Below, one piece after another: positions 61,569-64,000 of a DNA stretch of 64,000 nt. Under the pieces are notes generated by a model that had not been told where the DNA came from, searched no databases, and was given only the letters and a program-made list of their open reading frames with translations. The position numbers were made by a program, and so were the translations under genes. The DNA comes from Bovifimicola ammoniilytica. Its GTDB lineage: Bacteria; Bacillota; Clostridia; Lachnospirales; Lachnospiraceae. Within the stretch, counting starts at the first letter, position 1. Every line of letters starts with the position of its first letter. Location of the stretch: contig NZ_JAOQJN010000003.1 in NCBI RefSeq assembly GCF_025567085.1, forward strand, positions 62,001-126,000. Direction: 5' to 3'.

Positions 61569-63230
61569 TTAAACCACCAGCCTTTCCGCATCATGCTGTC
61601 TTTCCAGCTCCCCGGCTCTTGCAACGATTTTTCTGTATTCATCGTCACAGTCCAGTACGATTTCTATATCACCGCCCTCATATACCTTTACAGACTGTAT
61701 AAGGCTCACTACCACATTACGGGTAAGAGAAGGCATTGTTTTCCATTTCCTGTGTTCTTCCAGCCACTCGGTATCTCTTTCAATCCCGGCAGCAATGTTT
61801 TCCGCTTCCTTCTGCAACCTGTCGATTGCCTTTTCCGCCTCTGCTCTTTTTACCTCAAAACTCTCCTTGATAATCGCAAAATCTGATTTATCAACAATTC
61901 CATCTCGGTAATCCTCATAAAGCGAAACAAGCATCTGGTTGTATTTGGTTATCTCTTTCTCTTTTGCACTGATCCTCTCTTTTGTCTTTTTCTGGTCTAT
62001 TCTGAAATTGGCACTATTGCCAGCTTCCTTTATTACCTCATCTGCATCCAGAAGTATTGCTGTCATATCCCTCAAGGTATCAAATACACGGCTTTCCAAG
62101 TCTGCCTCTTTTATCCTATGGGAGCTGCACTTCTTATTCTTCTTGTTATTGGAACACATATAGTAAACATACTTTTTTCCATTTACCGTAGACACCTTTC
62201 GTGTCATAAGTGCCCCACAGTCGGCACATACTGCTATTCCGGATAAAAGATAGATAGAATCTTTTCCCGGTGCCATTCTCATATCCACTGACAACAGACG
62301 CTGTACAATCTGGAAAGTCCTTAAAGATACCAGTGCCTCGTGATTGTTGTGGCATACTGCCCATTTCTCCTGTGGCTTTAATATCTTTGTTTTAACCTTA
62401 TGGTTTGGTGTTGTAAATTTTCCCTGTACAAGTGTTCCTGTATAAATAATATTCGTTGCGATACGCCTTACCGCAACAGGAGTCCACAGCAGCTCGTCTT
62501 TCTTCTGAAATGCTGTCTTATAATTTTCGCCATTGCTGAGTTTGTATGCCATAGGTGACAGGATACCAAGAACATTCAGCTTATCGCTTATGGCATCAAG
62601 GCTCATTCCGTTCTTTATCCAGCGGAAAATGTCCTGTACCACATGACCTGCATATTCGTCCGGGACAATCACATTATGGTCAATCTCAGATTTCTTGTAG
62701 CCATAGACACAGTAATTTCCTACAAATTCTCCGTTCTGTCTCTTTGTTTCAAGGTGGCTTCGGATTTTTATGGAAATATCCCTGCAATAAGCGTCATTGA
62801 TAAGATTCTTAAACGGAATGATTATCTCGTTTCCCTGTGCCTGTGTATCTGCACTGTCATAGGCATCATTGATCGCTATAAATCGTATCCCCATTGCAGG
62901 AAACATCCGCTCAATGTATCGCCCTGCGTCGATATACTCTCTTGCAAACCTCGAAAGATCTTTTACAACGATACAGTCTATAATACCGTCTTTCACATCC
63001 TGCAACATAAGTTTAAATGCCGGACGGTCAAAAGTTGCCCCTGAATAGCCGTCATCCTCACGGATTGATACTATTTCAATATCTTCTTTGTCTTTTAAAT
63101 AATTAAGTATCAGGGATTTCTGATTTGAGATACTGTTACTTTCAGCTTTTCTCACATCATCAAGATCGCCATCTTCCTTAGATAATCTAACATAGATGGC
63201 TGCTCTGTAAATTCTTTTAGAATTGTTCAT
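61569..63230 (-). CDS. Large serine recombinase 1 of the tandem set
   Basis: This is a 553-residue protein with YVRLSKEDGDLDDVRKAESN, VKDLSRFAREYIDAGRYIE, a zinc ribbon (GIAVCADCGALMTRK, later CSNNKKNKKC) and a coiled coil. AAGGAG fits the ATG at 63230; the frame extends slightly upstream by GTG. It is the first gene of the recombinase operon. Which of the three catalyses integration cannot be told from sequence. Confidence 0.9.
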   Translation of the reverse strand: MNNSKRIYRAAIYVRLSKEDGDLDDVRKAESNSISNQKSLILNYLKDKEDIEIVSIREDDGYSGATFDRPAFKLMLQDVKDGIIDCIVVKDLSRFAREYIDAGRYIERMFPAMGIRFIAINDAYDSADTQAQGNEIIIPFKNLINDAYCRDISIKIRSHLETKRQNGEFVGNYCVYGYKKSEIDHNVIVPDEYAGHVVQDIFRWIKNGMSLDAISDKLNVLGILSPMAYKLSNGENYKTAFQKKDELLWTPVAVRRIATNIIYTGTLVQGKFTTPNHKVKTKILKPQEKWAVCHNNHEALVSLRTFQIVQRLLSVDMRMAPGKDSIYLLSGIAVCADCGALMTRKVSTVNGKKYVYYMCSNNKKNKKCSSHRIKEADLESRVFDTLRDMTAILLDADEVIKEAGNSANFRIDQKKTKERISAKEKEITKYNQMLVSLYEDYRDGIVDKSDFAIIKESFEVKRAEAEKAIDRLQKEAENIAAGIERDTEWLEEHRKWKTMPSLTRNVVVSLIQSVKVYEGGDIEIVLDCDDEYRKIVARAGELERQHDAERLVV

Positions 63231-63389
63231 GTCCACCACTCCTTCGATTTTCTAAGTTAGAAGTCCCAAATCAAGAGGAATGGAAACATAAATATGAAAT
63301 TGATACCCTTTCGGGTTAGATGTCCTTATTTGTCTGTAATGATATCACAAATCCATCTGAATTTCCACCCCTAATTTTGGCTGACTGCT

Positions 63390-63638
63390 CTATACATTGG
63401 CAAGCATAGCAATATAATTGTCTTTCAGGCTTTCCCCATTATCGGAAAATGAAATCTTAATCTTGCTCTTTCCTGACCTGCGGAAATACGGATTACCTGT
63501 CTTTGCAATCATTCCCGCAACCTTCTTTTCCACAGGCATTCCGTCAGCGTACTTTATGCTGTTTACTTCCACCAATGTATCAATATCCACATCTTCTAAT
63601 CTCTGTGCCGATATTTTGTCCAACTGTTCAACTGTCAT
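63390..63638 (-). CDS. Small DUF6870-like protein
   Basis: This is an 82-residue protein: DVDIDTLVEVNSIKYADGMP, then MIAKTGNPYFRRSGKSKIKI and SFSDNGESLKDNYIAMLAN. The N-P-Y/x-R/C-G-K-x-x-x-K-x-S-F pattern and length match small DUF6870-type proteins next to serine recombinase genes on Firmicutes elements, as I recall them. The role is unknown. AGGGA lies before the ATG. Confidence 0.55.
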   Translation of the reverse strand: MTVEQLDKISAQRLEDVDIDTLVEVNSIKYADGMPVEKKVAGMIAKTGNPYFRRSGKSKIKISFSDNGESLKDNYIAMLANV

Positions 63639-63691
63639 CCTATCCCTCCAATCAAATTAAGCCGCCAGATATGCTGACGGCTATGTAACAC

Positions 63692-63709
63692 CGGAGCTTT
63701 CGCCCCGGC
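63692..63709 (-). repeat. Small GC hairpin
   Basis: CCGGGGC and GCTCCGG arms with a GAAA loop lie between the toxin-like and DUF6870-like genes. It could end the toxin transcript or pause polymerase, but there is no T-run. Confidence 0.35.
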
Positions 63710-63715
63710 TGGAAT

Positions 63716-64000
63716 TTATGCAATTGGATTATTATGTTTTGTACTCATACCCAACTGGATCTGCATACCTTTTGTTATCTGTCTTAACTGGTTTTTGCTT
63801 ACTTTCCCGATTTTTTCTATCAGGTCCGTATCTTTCACATCACATAACTGCTCACACTGAGCGATACTGTTCGTTCTTAATCCAACAGCCTTAAACGAAC
63901 TGATAAAAATATGTGTTGGCAGATATGTCTTTTTATGAATCTTACTTGTAAGCGGTACTGCATGGAATACCGTGCTGTGTCTGTTTGCACTGTCATTGCT
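63716..64000 (-). CDS. PemK/MazF-like toxin, N-terminus beyond window
   Basis: The last 94 residues of a MazF-like endoribonuclease are visible: SNDSANRHSTVFHAVPLTSK (the T-V/x-V-P-L-T strand), YLPTHIFISS, GLRTNSIAQCEQLCDVK (the S-x-A-x-C-E-Q strand) and IGKVSKNQLRQITKGMQIQL. MazF proteins cleave mRNA at short motifs and are held by an antitoxin. It is common near recombinase genes in clostridial elements. The start and any antitoxin gene lie outside the window. Confidence 0.75.
   Translation of the reverse strand, partial: SNDSANRHSTVFHAVPLTSKIHKKTYLPTHIFISSFKAVGLRTNSIAQCEQLCDVKDTDLIEKIGKVSKNQLRQITKGMQIQLGMSTKHNNPIA

Larger units (their letters stand above)
58182..64000 (-). mobile_element. 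Integrated element with three serine recombinases, one end and cargo start
   Basis: From the disrupted flavodoxin gene to beyond the window lie three tandem large serine recombinase genes, a small DUF6870-like protein and a toxin-like gene, all on the minus strand with overlapping or adjacent starts. Recombinases at the extreme end next to a broken host gene are typical of integrative elements of clostridia. The other end and transfer genes are outside the window. Confidence 0.65.

Overview
The window looks like the chromosome of a low-GC, Gram-positive anaerobic gut clostridium, most likely Lachnospiraceae. The reasons are AT-rich intergenic DNA, strong AGGAGG-type ribosome binding sites, families typical of that group (DUF3783, DUF6512, DUF6077, DUF6075, Maff2, the radical SAM mobile pair, tandem large serine recombinases) and no proteobacterial features. 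No rRNA, tRNA or CRISPR array was recognised. Taxonomy is inferred from gene content only.

Layout. 1-8.9 kb is ordinary chromosome: an aminotransferase cut by the window edge, an HD hydrolase coupled to a DUF3783 protein, two small membrane-anchored proteins, then a kinase / class-III aminotransferase-fold enzyme / SDR cluster with a divergent LysR regulator, a VapBC module inside a 51-bp direct repeat, and an SGNH hydrolase. 9.0-12.0 kb is scarred: a 97-bp inverted repeat around two gene remnants, two multi-hairpin arrays, a DUF6512 gene, a Crp/Fnr regulator and a triply interrupted membrane gene. 12.1-18.2 kb holds a large polytopic membrane protein, a HAD hydrolase, an alpha/beta hydrolase, an HTH gene and a MATE gene inactivated by stop codons, and an acetyltransferase. 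18.2-20.4 kb is a graveyard of mobile DNA (serine recombinase, RhuM, ISLre2, Maff2 remnants). An IS256 copy follows (20.5-22.0 kb).

22.0-31.1 kb is the most interesting block: a restriction-modification-like locus of unusual composition. It has a DUF262 protein with a modified-DNA-reader-like tail, a 959-residue protein with two DNA methyltransferase modules, a convergent operon of a tandem-PD-(D/E)XK-like protein, a double-HTH protein, and a methyltransferase-fold protein carrying an Mrr nuclease domain. It is bracketed by IS256 DNA in inverted orientation and an IS3 element. 33.1-40.0 kb is a second defence block: a Gabija-type pair (OLD nuclease plus UvrD-like helicase) flanked by decayed CoiA-like, AlbA_2 and tyrosine-recombinase-like genes.

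40.1-46.5 kb holds a minus-strand group of DNA-alkylation repair, SRPBCC, AraC, GyrI-like, GNAT and WYL-regulator genes. A decayed IS3-type element follows (46.7-48.4 kb), then a GC-richer stretch (48.5-54.5 kb) with a lipoprotein, a DUF5640-like protein, RhuM and IS1182 remnants, two MATE exporters and a deleted nitroreductase behind a leader hairpin. 55.4-57.5 kb is a complete radical SAM mobile pair with its MarR regulator. From about 58.2 kb to the window end lies an integrated element with three tandem large serine recombinases, one end of which cuts a flavodoxin gene; a DUF6870-like protein and a PemK/MazF-like toxin gene cut by the window edge follow.

A recurring theme is gene inactivation by single stop codons of all three kinds or by 1-nt frameshifts, in at least ten genes. 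This points to ongoing decay of accessory genes or to sequencing error, not to a changed genetic code.
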